A program made the translations under genes and the position numbers. The notes under the pieces were generated by a model. The model searched no databases and was not told the origin of the DNA. It saw only the letters and a program-made list of their open reading frames with translations. Below, piece by piece: positions 1 through 6,324 of a DNA stretch of 8,844 nucleotides. Numbering within the stretch: the stretch's first letter is position 1; each line of letters begins with the position of its first letter. Source of the stretch: Tannerellaceae bacterium (lineage in GTDB: Bacteria; Bacteroidota; Bacteroidia; Bacteroidales; Tannerellaceae); assembly GCA_020860805.1 (NCBI GenBank), contig JAJBTP010000548.1, forward strand, positions 1-8,844, given 5' to 3'.

Positions 1-824
1 AACTAAAGGAACAGGCTGCAAATCACGGATTACCTTCTGCGGTGGTTACTTTCCGTGAACATACCAGAACTGTTTTACAAACAAATTATAAGCCACGTTT
101 ACTTACTACATATACGGAGAAGCTGGAACAATTGGCTGCTACGGGAATAGATTATTGTATAGTATTGGACTTTACGCCTGAGTTAGCCTCTTTATCTGCC
201 GGTGATTTTATGGAGAAGATATTGATTGAAAAATTTAAAGTAAATTTTCTATTGATAGGATATGATCACCGGTTTGGCAATAATCGTTCTGAAGGATTTT
301 TACAATATGCTGAATATGGGAAAAATTTAGGAATTCAGGTACGACAATTTACTTCACTTCAAATAGATACAATGCAGGTTAGTTCTTCCGCTATCCGGCG
401 TTTATTAGAAAATGGTAAAGTAGAAGAGGTGGCCGGATTATTATCTTATCCTTACCGGATGAGTGGCTATGTGATTGCAGGAAATCGTATTGGACGTACA
501 ATTGGTTTTCCTACTGCGAATGTTCGTATAGAGGAACAGGGTAAAGTTGTGCCTGCTGTAGGTGTATATGGTGTGGAGATAATACATCAGGGAGAAACTT
601 ATACGGGCATGCTTCACATTGGGAACCGTCCAACCGTAAATATGGGGGATGATTTAAGTGTAGAAGTTCATATTCTGAATTTTAATAAAGATATTTATGG
701 AGATCAGCTAACTTTGATTTTTAAACATTATATACGGGAGAATGTAAAGTTTGATTCATTGGAACAACTTCAGAACCAGTTAAATGAGGATAAAGAAAAG
801 ATTATCCGGTTAATGCAAAAGTAA
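1..824 (+). CDS. ribF: Bifunctional riboflavin kinase / FAD synthetase, 5'-truncated by window edge
   Basis: RibF phosphorylates riboflavin to FMN and adenylates FMN to FAD in the cytoplasm. The frame is open from base 3, giving 273 visible residues, so a GTG at 42 is an internal valine and not the start. The family is usually about 305-315 residues, so roughly 35-40 N-terminal residues lie outside, including the nucleotide-binding GxFDGxHxGH motif. Visible FMN-adenylyltransferase marks are SAVVTFREH near the left edge, GYDHRFG (about 258-278) and the SSSAIR motif (about 381-398). The C-terminal riboflavin kinase domain shows GRTIGFPTANV (GFPTAN at 504-521), GVYGVEI, HIGNRPTV and VEVHILNF...DIYG, ending in the usual FDSLEQL helix. 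The M20 gene follows after 5 bases, so the two are probably co-transcribed, although no functional link is evident. The assignment is very secure. Confidence 0.96.
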   Translation, partial: LKEQAANHGLPSAVVTFREHTRTVLQTNYKPRLLTTYTEKLEQLAATGIDYCIVLDFTPELASLSAGDFMEKILIEKFKVNFLLIGYDHRFGNNRSEGFLQYAEYGKNLGIQVRQFTSLQIDTMQVSSSAIRRLLENGKVEEVAGLLSYPYRMSGYVIAGNRIGRTIGFPTANVRIEEQGKVVPAVGVYGVEIIHQGETYTGMLHIGNRPTVNMGDDLSVEVHILNFNKDIYGDQLTLIFKHYIRENVKFDSLEQLQNQLNEDKEKIIRLMQK

Positions 825-829
825 GAAGT

Positions 830-1885
830 ATGGAATATTTTTACGAAGCAGTCGATTTATTAAAGGGAATGATTGCTATTTCTTCTTTTAGCAGAGAAGA
901 GAATGAAGTGGCGGATTATTTGGAGAATAGCTTTAGTTCATGGGAATATAAAGTTCACCGTGAGGGAAATAATCTTTGGATAATTTCTCCGGATTACGAT
1001 TTTTCCAAACCTACGATTCTTTTAAATTCTCATATAGATACGGTGAGACCAGGAGCCGGGTGGACAGTTAATCCATTTTTGCCGGAAGAAGATGAAACCG
1101 GAAAAATTACCGGATTAGGAAGTAATGATGCCGGAGCAAGTGTTGTATCCCTTTTTACAGCTTTTCGTTTATTAACTGAAAAGGAACAACCTTGCAATCT
1201 CATATTTCTGGCATCCTGCGAAGAGGAAATCTCCGGAAAAAATGGAATAGAGAAAGTTTTACCTTTATTACCTGCTATTCATTTTGCAGTAGTAGGTGAA
1301 CCAACCGGAATGGAGCCTGCTGTGGGAGAAAAAGGATTAATGGTGTTAGATTGTACTGTACGGGGAAAATCGGGTCATGCGGCCCGTAATGAGGGTGAGA
1401 ATGCTATCGTAAAAGCGATTCCAGCTATTAACTGGTTCACTTCCTATCAATTTCCCCTGCAAAGTGATTTCCTGGGGCCTGTGAAAATGAGTGTAACGAT
1501 TATACAGGCTGGAACCCAACATAATGTAGTACCTGATAAATGTACTTTTACGGTAGATGTACGTACAAATGAATGTTATTCAAATGAAGAAGTCTATGAA
1601 TTAGTGAAAGAGCAGGTAGATTGTGAAGTAGAGGCTCGTAGTTTTCGCCTGAATTCTTCCAGAACTCCTTTGGAACATCCATTTATAAAACGGGCCGGGA
1701 TATTAGGACGTATACCTTTTGGTTCTCCTACTTTAAGTGATCAGGCACTGATGAATTTCCCATCTGTGAAGATAGGGCCTGGCGATTCAGCACGTTCTCA
1801 TACGACAGACGAATATATATATACTTACGAAATAAGGGAAGCTATTGAGCTGTATGTACGTTTATTGGATGGATTAGTGCTTTAG
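830..1885 (+). CDS. argE: M20-family zinc deacylase, ArgE-type (N-acyl-ornithine/citrulline deacetylase)
   Basis: A 351-residue cytosolic M20 metallohydrolase. The expected ligands of the two-metal site are present: H68 and D70 in SHIDTV, D100 in GLGSNDAGA, the E131-E132 pair in SCEEEISG (catalytic base then ligand), E157 in GEPT, and H324 in SHTTDEY. The catalytic domain is split by a dimerisation (lid) domain at about residues 166-265, which includes GKSGHAAR and AGTQHNVVPDKC. The sequence resembles proteins annotated in Bacteroides as acetylornithine deacetylase. Bacteroidota can make arginine through N-succinyl or N-acetyl citrulline intermediates, so the true substrate may be an acyl-citrulline; the sequence alone does not decide this. 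The ATG lies 5 bases after the ribF stop. No other arginine gene is present in the window. Its TAG overlaps the stop codon of the convergent envC-like gene. Confidence 0.85.
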   Translation: MEYFYEAVDLLKGMIAISSFSREENEVADYLENSFSSWEYKVHREGNNLWIISPDYDFSKPTILLNSHIDTVRPGAGWTVNPFLPEEDETGKITGLGSNDAGASVVSLFTAFRLLTEKEQPCNLIFLASCEEEISGKNGIEKVLPLLPAIHFAVVGEPTGMEPAVGEKGLMVLDCTVRGKSGHAARNEGENAIVKAIPAINWFTSYQFPLQSDFLGPVKMSVTIIQAGTQHNVVPDKCTFTVDVRTNECYSNEEVYELVKEQVDCEVEARSFRLNSSRTPLEHPFIKRAGILGRIPFGSPTLSDQALMNFPSVKIGPGDSARSHTTDEYIYTYEIREAIELYVRLLDGLVL

Positions 1886-3117
1886 TCCAACCAGGGGCGG
1901 GGATTTAGTTTCTCTTTTTCTTTGCGTAACTCAAAATGAAGTATAGTTGAGTTGCTATCCTGTGTATCTGTAAATATTTTTCCGATAGCCTGTTGAGTAG
2001 CAACCTTATCACCTTTCTTTACATACACTTCACTTAAATTGCTATAAACAGTCAGGTAATTACCATGACGGATAATAACGGATGTATTATACCCCGGTAC
2101 AACAAAAATACTGGTTACTTCTCCGTTGAATACGGCACGTGCGTCTGTACCAGGTGTTGTCTGGATATCAATTCCATTGTTGTATACCCGTACATTTTTG
2201 AGTTGTGGATGTGCATGTTCACCGAAAGTACTTACAATCGTATACCTACCTGTAACCGGGAATGGAAGTTTTCCTCTATTACTGGCAAAATTATCCGATA
2301 ACTGCTTTTCTGCTTTTGTCATTGCATAACCACCTTTACTGTCGGCAGTACGTTGTTCTGTACCTTTTCCTTTCTTCTTTTCAGCTTCAGCACGGGCTAT
2401 TTCTGCTGCGATTTGTTTTTCTATTTGTTGATTTAAATTTTGTGCCTGCTGGCGTTTCTTCTTTAAATCTGCCTGTAATTCTTTTTGTTTTTTTGTTAGT
2501 TGCTGAACCTCTGTTTTCTGGGTAGCTTCTTCCGAACTCAATTTTTTGTTTTCGCTTTCCCGTTCAGCCAAAAGAGTTTGTTTTCCAGTTCTTCTTTTTT
2601 CCAGTTCTTCTTTTTCCCGGTTTATTTCCTCTTGTTTCACAATAATTTCTTTTGCCTGTCTTTTTTGCCAGGCACTATATTCCTGTAAATAACGAATACG
2701 CCGTAAAGATTGGGTAAAATTATCTGCCGAAAGAATAAACAATAATTTATCCTGTGAATTATGTCGTTTATAAAGCCCCTGAACGGATTTGGCGTAATTA
2801 TCTTTTTTTCCCTGTAATTCTTTTTCCAGACTGGAAATGTGCTGATTGATGTCTGTCATTTCTTTATCAATAGCTTTTACTTCTTCATTCAATAGATTGA
2901 TAATCTTTTTACGAGAAAGTATTTGCTGAGAAAGAAGATTCAATCTGTTTAATGAATTTTGGGCGGAACGGGATGTCTCTTCCAGAAGTTTATTCGTTAA
3001 CTCAATGTCAGCCAAAGCTTTGTTTCGTTGCGTTTCCAGTTCCTTTATACGCGCAGACTTTTGTCCGCAAACTGCGAAAGTAAGTAGAAGGAAAAGGGTG
3101 AGCAACGTATACTTCAT
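1882..3117 (-). CDS. envC: EnvC-like murein hydrolase activator: coiled coil plus degenerate LytM/M23 domain
   Basis: A 411-residue exported protein. Residues 1-18 form a signal peptide with a hydrophobic core LLTLFLLLTFAV. The following CGQ does not fit a lipobox well because V precedes C, so signal peptidase I cleavage is more likely. Residues 20-250 are a long charged coiled coil rich in K, E and Q. Residues 285-411 are a LytM (M23 peptidase-like) domain. Compared with active LytM enzymes, the metal ligand H of HxxxD is N313 and the first His of HxH is I392, while the catalytic His of the YxHL motif is N360. D317 and H394 remain. Loss of these residues is typical of EnvC/NlpD-type proteins, which activate periplasmic amidases during cell division and do not cut peptidoglycan themselves. 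The gene begins 7 bases after the DUF4292 stop and is last in the dut-led unit. The function is inferred from domain architecture. Confidence 0.88.
   Translation of the reverse strand: MKYTLLTLFLLLTFAVCGQKSARIKELETQRNKALADIELTNKLLEETSRSAQNSLNRLNLLSQQILSRKKIINLLNEEVKAIDKEMTDINQHISSLEKELQGKKDNYAKSVQGLYKRHNSQDKLLFILSADNFTQSLRRIRYLQEYSAWQKRQAKEIIVKQEEINREKEELEKRRTGKQTLLAERESENKKLSSEEATQKTEVQQLTKKQKELQADLKKKRQQAQNLNQQIEKQIAAEIARAEAEKKKGKGTEQRTADSKGGYAMTKAEKQLSDNFASNRGKLPFPVTGRYTIVSTFGEHAHPQLKNVRVYNNGIDIQTTPGTDARAVFNGEVTSIFVVPGYNTSVIIRHGNYLTVYSNLSEVYVKKGDKVATQQAIGKIFTDTQDSNSTILHFELRKEKEKLNPRPWLD
2585..2616 (-). repeat. 16-bp tandem repeat, two copies, inside the envC-like coiled coil
   Basis: Two adjacent 16-base units (2585-2600 and 2601-2616, each beginning CCAGTTCTTC on the plus strand) are identical at 15 of 16 positions. 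Because 16 is not a multiple of three, the copies are read in different frames: one gives EKEELE, the other KRRTGK, at about residues 168-180. The surrounding protein stays in one good coiled-coil frame. Such purine-rich coding sequence is repetitive by nature, so chance or old slippage are both possible. Confidence 0.7.
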
Positions 3118-3124
3118 AAAAACA

Positions 3125-3970
3125 TTATAAATTCTTGGTCAGACCTTTCAAAATATCTTTTAAATAAACTCTTTCATATTTAGCCGGTATGTCAAAATCC
3201 ATTCGTACAGATTCATTAATTTGAATGCGGGAGTAGTTAAATTGTACTCCACCTTTCGGGCTCCCTTTTTCAGTAGCCTGTACATTCATCTGAGTAGGAA
3301 AAAGTTGATTTTCAACAACACGGAAATCATCGTATTTCCAGTCCAGAACATATTGGCCGGATGAATCCATGATTTGTGTACTTAACACTTTCTCTTCTCC
3401 GTCAGCTGTAAATGTTTAAATAATATTTAAATTATCCGTAATACGGATTTCTGCTGTAGGACCTTCCTGGATAAGTTTATAACGTGTGTATTCTGATGGC
3501 AAAAACTCTTTATCTCCCGGAATAAAGATATGGTTTGTAAATAGTGCCTGTAAGTTGTAGAAGTTAAAGGCTACAGGACTTTCACTTCTCATCTGCTCAT
3601 AGTTTTCGACTACATATTTTTTATTTAGCCTATCCAATACTTTAATTTCTTCTTTACCGATTTCAATCCGGAAGATTTCAAAACCCAATAAAGGAACTAC
3701 GGATAATTGAAAGGCACTGTCTTTTATCATTTTTAAATCTACTCGTGAACTTAAGTTTTTACCCGGTAAATCAATAGTAACATTTAAGCGGGCTGTCAGT
3801 GTGTTAAACTGAATCGCCTGCTGTTTAATCGAATTAAAGAACTCAGTTTGTTCCTTTGCACCTTTTGTTGCTACTGTTCCTACTTTTTGAGTAGATTTAC
3901 AACTGTTCATCAGGAAAGTTCCTGCCAGTAGTATGCATACTCCAATATAATATATTACTCTATTTTTCAT
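3125..3970 (-). pseudogene. DUF4292 family lipoprotein, interrupted by an in-frame TAA
   Basis: Read as one frame this is 281 codons plus the final stop, close to the usual DUF4292 length, but codon 185 (3418-3416) is TAA. The first part (184 residues) has a lipoprotein signal, with hydrophobic residues 5-20 and MNSC with C24 as the likely lipidated cysteine, then beta-rich sequence including VPLLGFEIFRIEIG and KKYVVENYEQM. After the TAA the same frame continues as TFTADGEEKVLSTQ, DWKYDDFRVVENQLFP and YERVYLKDILKGL, the typical family C-terminus. No base is gained or lost, so this is a nonsense change, most simply from a TAT/TAC tyrosine codon. The start overlaps the TPR gene stop (ATGA), and the envC-like gene follows after 7 bases. 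The pattern resembles LolA/LolB-type lipoprotein-handling folds, but that is inference. A truncated 184-residue product, readthrough, or a sequencing error cannot be excluded. Confidence 0.85.
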
Positions 3971-5727
3971 TTTGCATTTACATCTTCAATATATTTTTCT
4001 TCAGCAATTTTCCGGTCCAGAATATCACCTTCTTTTCCCAGTTCTTTTGCTTTTTTCCATTGCTCTACAGCTTTTTCTGTTTCACCAAGCATATAAAGAA
4101 TATCTCCATAGTGATCCAAAAGCTCTGCATTGTTAGTTTTATCATTGTCGATAGCCCGCTCAATATAAATTTTGGCCAATGTATAATTACCCTGTGTAAA
4201 ATAAACCCATGCATAGGTGTCCAGATAGGTGGAATTGTTAGGTTCTTTACGAACGGTTTGTTCACTCATCCGTTCTGCTTTTTTAAGGTCTTTTTTAGCT
4301 AATGTCAGGAAGTAAGCATAATTATTTAATACCATAACATTTCCTTCATTCTGTTTTAAAGCTTCTTCATAAGCCTCAAATGCTTTATCCATTTGCTCTG
4401 ACTGGTAATATACATCTCCAATCTGTCCGTAAAAATCTGACAAAAGAGGCCCATTTTCACGAGGCGTATTGTTGATTCCATCCTGATAAGCCTGTATTGC
4501 CTGTGGATAATCCTCCAGCTGGTGATAAGCTATTCCCAGATAGAAATAATATTCCGGTGCATCCGGAAACAGTTCAATGCATTTTTTGCATACCCGTATA
4601 ACCTCTTCCAAATCTTCTGTACGCAGAGATAATTGCAGAAGTTGTTGCCAGGCAGCCATGTTTTCAGGTTCCATCTCTGTAATTAACTGAAACTGAAATC
4701 TCGCTTCCTCATTTTTCTCCTGCATACTTAATAAACTACCATACATCAGTTTTAGTTCCGATTCTTCGGGATGTTGTTCCAATAAAGTTTCGAATAATTG
4801 GTTCGCACTTTCAATATCTTTGTTGGATTGTTGCAGAGTCAAAATATAACGGGATAGAATACTTACTTTTGTCTCTACGTCCAGTTTTTCATTTATCAGT
4901 GCATTATGTATCTGAGTCTCTGCTGATTCTTTATCTCCTGTTACCTCATAATAATTAGCCATGGCTACAATATAATAAGGACTCCCGGGTTCGATAGCCT
5001 TCGCCTTTTCATAGGCTTCCAGCGCTTTATCGGTTTCATTATTTTCCAGATATAAATCTCCCAGGATAATCTGATAACGGGATTCAATAGGGAACTTTTC
5101 CGCTAATCTTTGTATCTCTTTCATAGCATTTTCTGACTCCCCAATACTATTGTATAAACGACACTTTTGCATTGACAAAGCCTCGTTCATTCCCATACTT
5201 GCTTCCAGCGCATTAAATGCTTCTATAGCCTGTGGTATTTCTCCCTGTTGGGTAAGAGCTTCTGCCAGATGATAGTTGAGTTCTACTTTTTCAGGATATT
5301 GTTTAATCAATTTTTCAAATTCCTGTATTGCCTCTCTATACATTCCCAGTCCACGTGTTACATTAGCCAGTGCAATTTTATAGGAGAAGTTGTCCGAACT
5401 GTTTTCTACAGCCTGTTTTAGGAATTGTACCGCTTTCTCAGGACGGTTGAGTTGCAGGTAGAAAGAAGACAATTCATATAATAGAGGGGCTGATGTGGGA
5501 TATATGGCAAGGCAATGGTTGAAGGCATCAAAAGCCGCATCAAATTTCTCAGCATTTTTCAGATTTAATGCTTCATAATAAAAATAATCAAATTTACGTT
5601 GGTTAACCGCATTTAACCTATTCTGTCCTTTTTCAGAATCATAAGGAACTTCTGCTGCCTTAAGTGTAGAAGAGACTATAAACAGACAGGTGCATAAGGT
5701 GAATATTCCAACTATTTTTTTCAACAT
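3967..5727 (-). CDS. Exported tetratricopeptide-repeat protein
   Basis: A 586-residue protein with an N-terminal signal peptide (KK at residues 3-4, hydrophobic core to about residue 20, probable signal peptidase I cleavage near TLKA/AEV at residues 24-25), so the mature protein should be periplasmic or face the periplasm. Nearly all of the rest, about residues 45-570, consists of TPR helices: examples are EKFDAAFDAFNHCLAIYP, ETDKALEAYEKAKAIEP, EDYPQAIQAYQDGI, EQMDKAFEAYEEALK and ETEKAVEQWKKAKEL. By eye there are about a dozen or more units. TPR arrays are protein-binding scaffolds and no catalytic domain is visible. It lies 42 bases after dut with no promoter box seen in that gap, and its TGA overlaps the DUF4292 ATG by 4 bases, implying translational coupling. 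Together with the lipoprotein and EnvC-like neighbours this points to an envelope assembly role, which is inference; the exact partner is unknown. Confidence 0.9.
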   Translation of the reverse strand: MLKKIVGIFTLCTCLFIVSSTLKAAEVPYDSEKGQNRLNAVNQRKFDYFYYEALNLKNAEKFDAAFDAFNHCLAIYPTSAPLLYELSSFYLQLNRPEKAVQFLKQAVENSSDNFSYKIALANVTRGLGMYREAIQEFEKLIKQYPEKVELNYHLAEALTQQGEIPQAIEAFNALEASMGMNEALSMQKCRLYNSIGESENAMKEIQRLAEKFPIESRYQIILGDLYLENNETDKALEAYEKAKAIEPGSPYYIVAMANYYEVTGDKESAETQIHNALINEKLDVETKVSILSRYILTLQQSNKDIESANQLFETLLEQHPEESELKLMYGSLLSMQEKNEEARFQFQLITEMEPENMAAWQQLLQLSLRTEDLEEVIRVCKKCIELFPDAPEYYFYLGIAYHQLEDYPQAIQAYQDGINNTPRENGPLLSDFYGQIGDVYYQSEQMDKAFEAYEEALKQNEGNVMVLNNYAYFLTLAKKDLKKAERMSEQTVRKEPNNSTYLDTYAWVYFTQGNYTLAKIYIERAIDNDKTNNAELLDHYGDILYMLGETEKAVEQWKKAKELGKEGDILDRKIAEEKYIEDVNAK

Positions 5728-5769
5728 ATACGGTTTTATTAGCTTACTATCTTAATTGTTGCAGGCCGG

Positions 5770-6204
5770 TTAATGTTTTCCAGTATGACCGAAACCACCG
5801 GCGCCACGCTCAGTTTCGTCCAGAACTTCTACCTGATTCCAGTCAATCTGGCTATGGGTAGTAATAACCATCTGGCAGATACGTTCACCGTCGTTTACAG
5901 TGAAAGCCTCATTGGATAGATTGACCAGGATGACACCGATTTCCCCGCGGTAGTCTGCGTCAATAGTGCCTGGTGTATTTAATAAAGTAATACCATGTTT
6001 AATCGCCAGACCACTACGTGGACGCATTTGTGCTTCATACCCTTCCGGTAAAGAAATATAAAGACCTGTCGGAATTAGTTTTCTTTCCAATGGTTGTAAA
6101 ACAACGGGTTCAGGGAGATTAGCACGTATATCCATTCCGGCAGATAGAGAAGTTGCATACTGAGGTAACGGATGATGAGATTTATTAATTATTTGAACTT
6201 GCAT
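5770..6204 (-). CDS. dut: dUTP diphosphatase (trimeric dUTPase)
   Basis: This cytoplasmic enzyme hydrolyses dUTP to dUMP and pyrophosphate, keeping uracil out of DNA and feeding dTMP synthesis. At 144 residues it has the normal size. All five conserved motifs are present in order: AGMDIRA (22-28), PRSGLA (62-67), GTIDADYRGEIGV (79-91, with D82 the expected catalytic base and Y85 stacking on the uracil), GERICQMV (106-113) and the glycine-rich C-terminal arm RGAGGFGHTG (133-142). The ATG follows a Bacteroides-type promoter box by 29 bases, so dut is probably the first gene of the dut-TPR-DUF4292-envC unit. Confidence 0.97.
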   Translation of the reverse strand: MQVQIINKSHHPLPQYATSLSAGMDIRANLPEPVVLQPLERKLIPTGLYISLPEGYEAQMRPRSGLAIKHGITLLNTPGTIDADYRGEIGVILVNLSNEAFTVNDGERICQMVITTHSQIDWNQVEVLDETERGAGGFGHTGKH

Positions 6205-6233
6205 ATTGTATGTTTCTGTTTTTATTGAACAGA

Positions 6234-6241
6234 CAAAGATA
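6234..6241 (-). promoter_or_regulatory. Bacteroides-type -7 promoter box ahead of dut
   Basis: The minus strand reads TATCTTTG, an exact match to the Bacteroidota primary sigma factor -7 consensus TAnnTTTG. It lies 29 bases before the dut ATG, so transcription would start near 6229 with a 5' leader of about 25 bases. No clean -33 TTTG is present 19-21 bases upstream; the sequence there is AT-rich. The box fits a promoter for the dut-led unit but is unproven. Confidence 0.55.
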
Positions 6242-6291
6242 ATAATAAAGTCCTTAAAGTAATTAACTTAAAATGAGAACACAGAGGCTTA

Positions 6292-6309
6292 ATAGTTAAA
6301 GTAGTCAAA
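6292..6309 (-). repeat. Two 9-bp repeat units (TTTGACTAC type) just downstream of ispG
   Basis: On the minus strand the units read TTTGACTAC (6309-6301) and TTTAACTAT (6300-6292), starting 15 bases after the ispG stop. They match, in the same orientation, the 9-base repeats immediately ahead of the ispG start (8172-8207). Similar short TTTGACT-type tandem repeats are, from memory, common between genes in Bacteroidales; their role is unknown. Confidence 0.5.
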
Positions 6310-6324
6310 AATGAAACGGATGTA

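Noticed and set aside
42..44. GTG at 42 as the ribF start
   Set aside because: The frame is open to the window edge and the preceding residues (LKEQAANHGLPSA) continue the RibF N-terminal domain.
2065..2688. Several open plus-strand stretches of 60-90 codons opposite the envC-like gene
   Set aside because: They are antisense to a well-supported coding frame, rich in F/S/C from reversed coiled-coil codons, and have no recognisable domain.
3125..3388. Separate 87-residue gene starting at GTG
   Set aside because: It continues the DUF4292 frame across the TAA, and the nine codons before the GTG are also family-like, so it is the tail of the broken gene.
4060..4302. Open stretches in other frames within the TPR gene, both strands
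   Set aside because: They overlap a clear TPR coding frame and their translations resemble no family.
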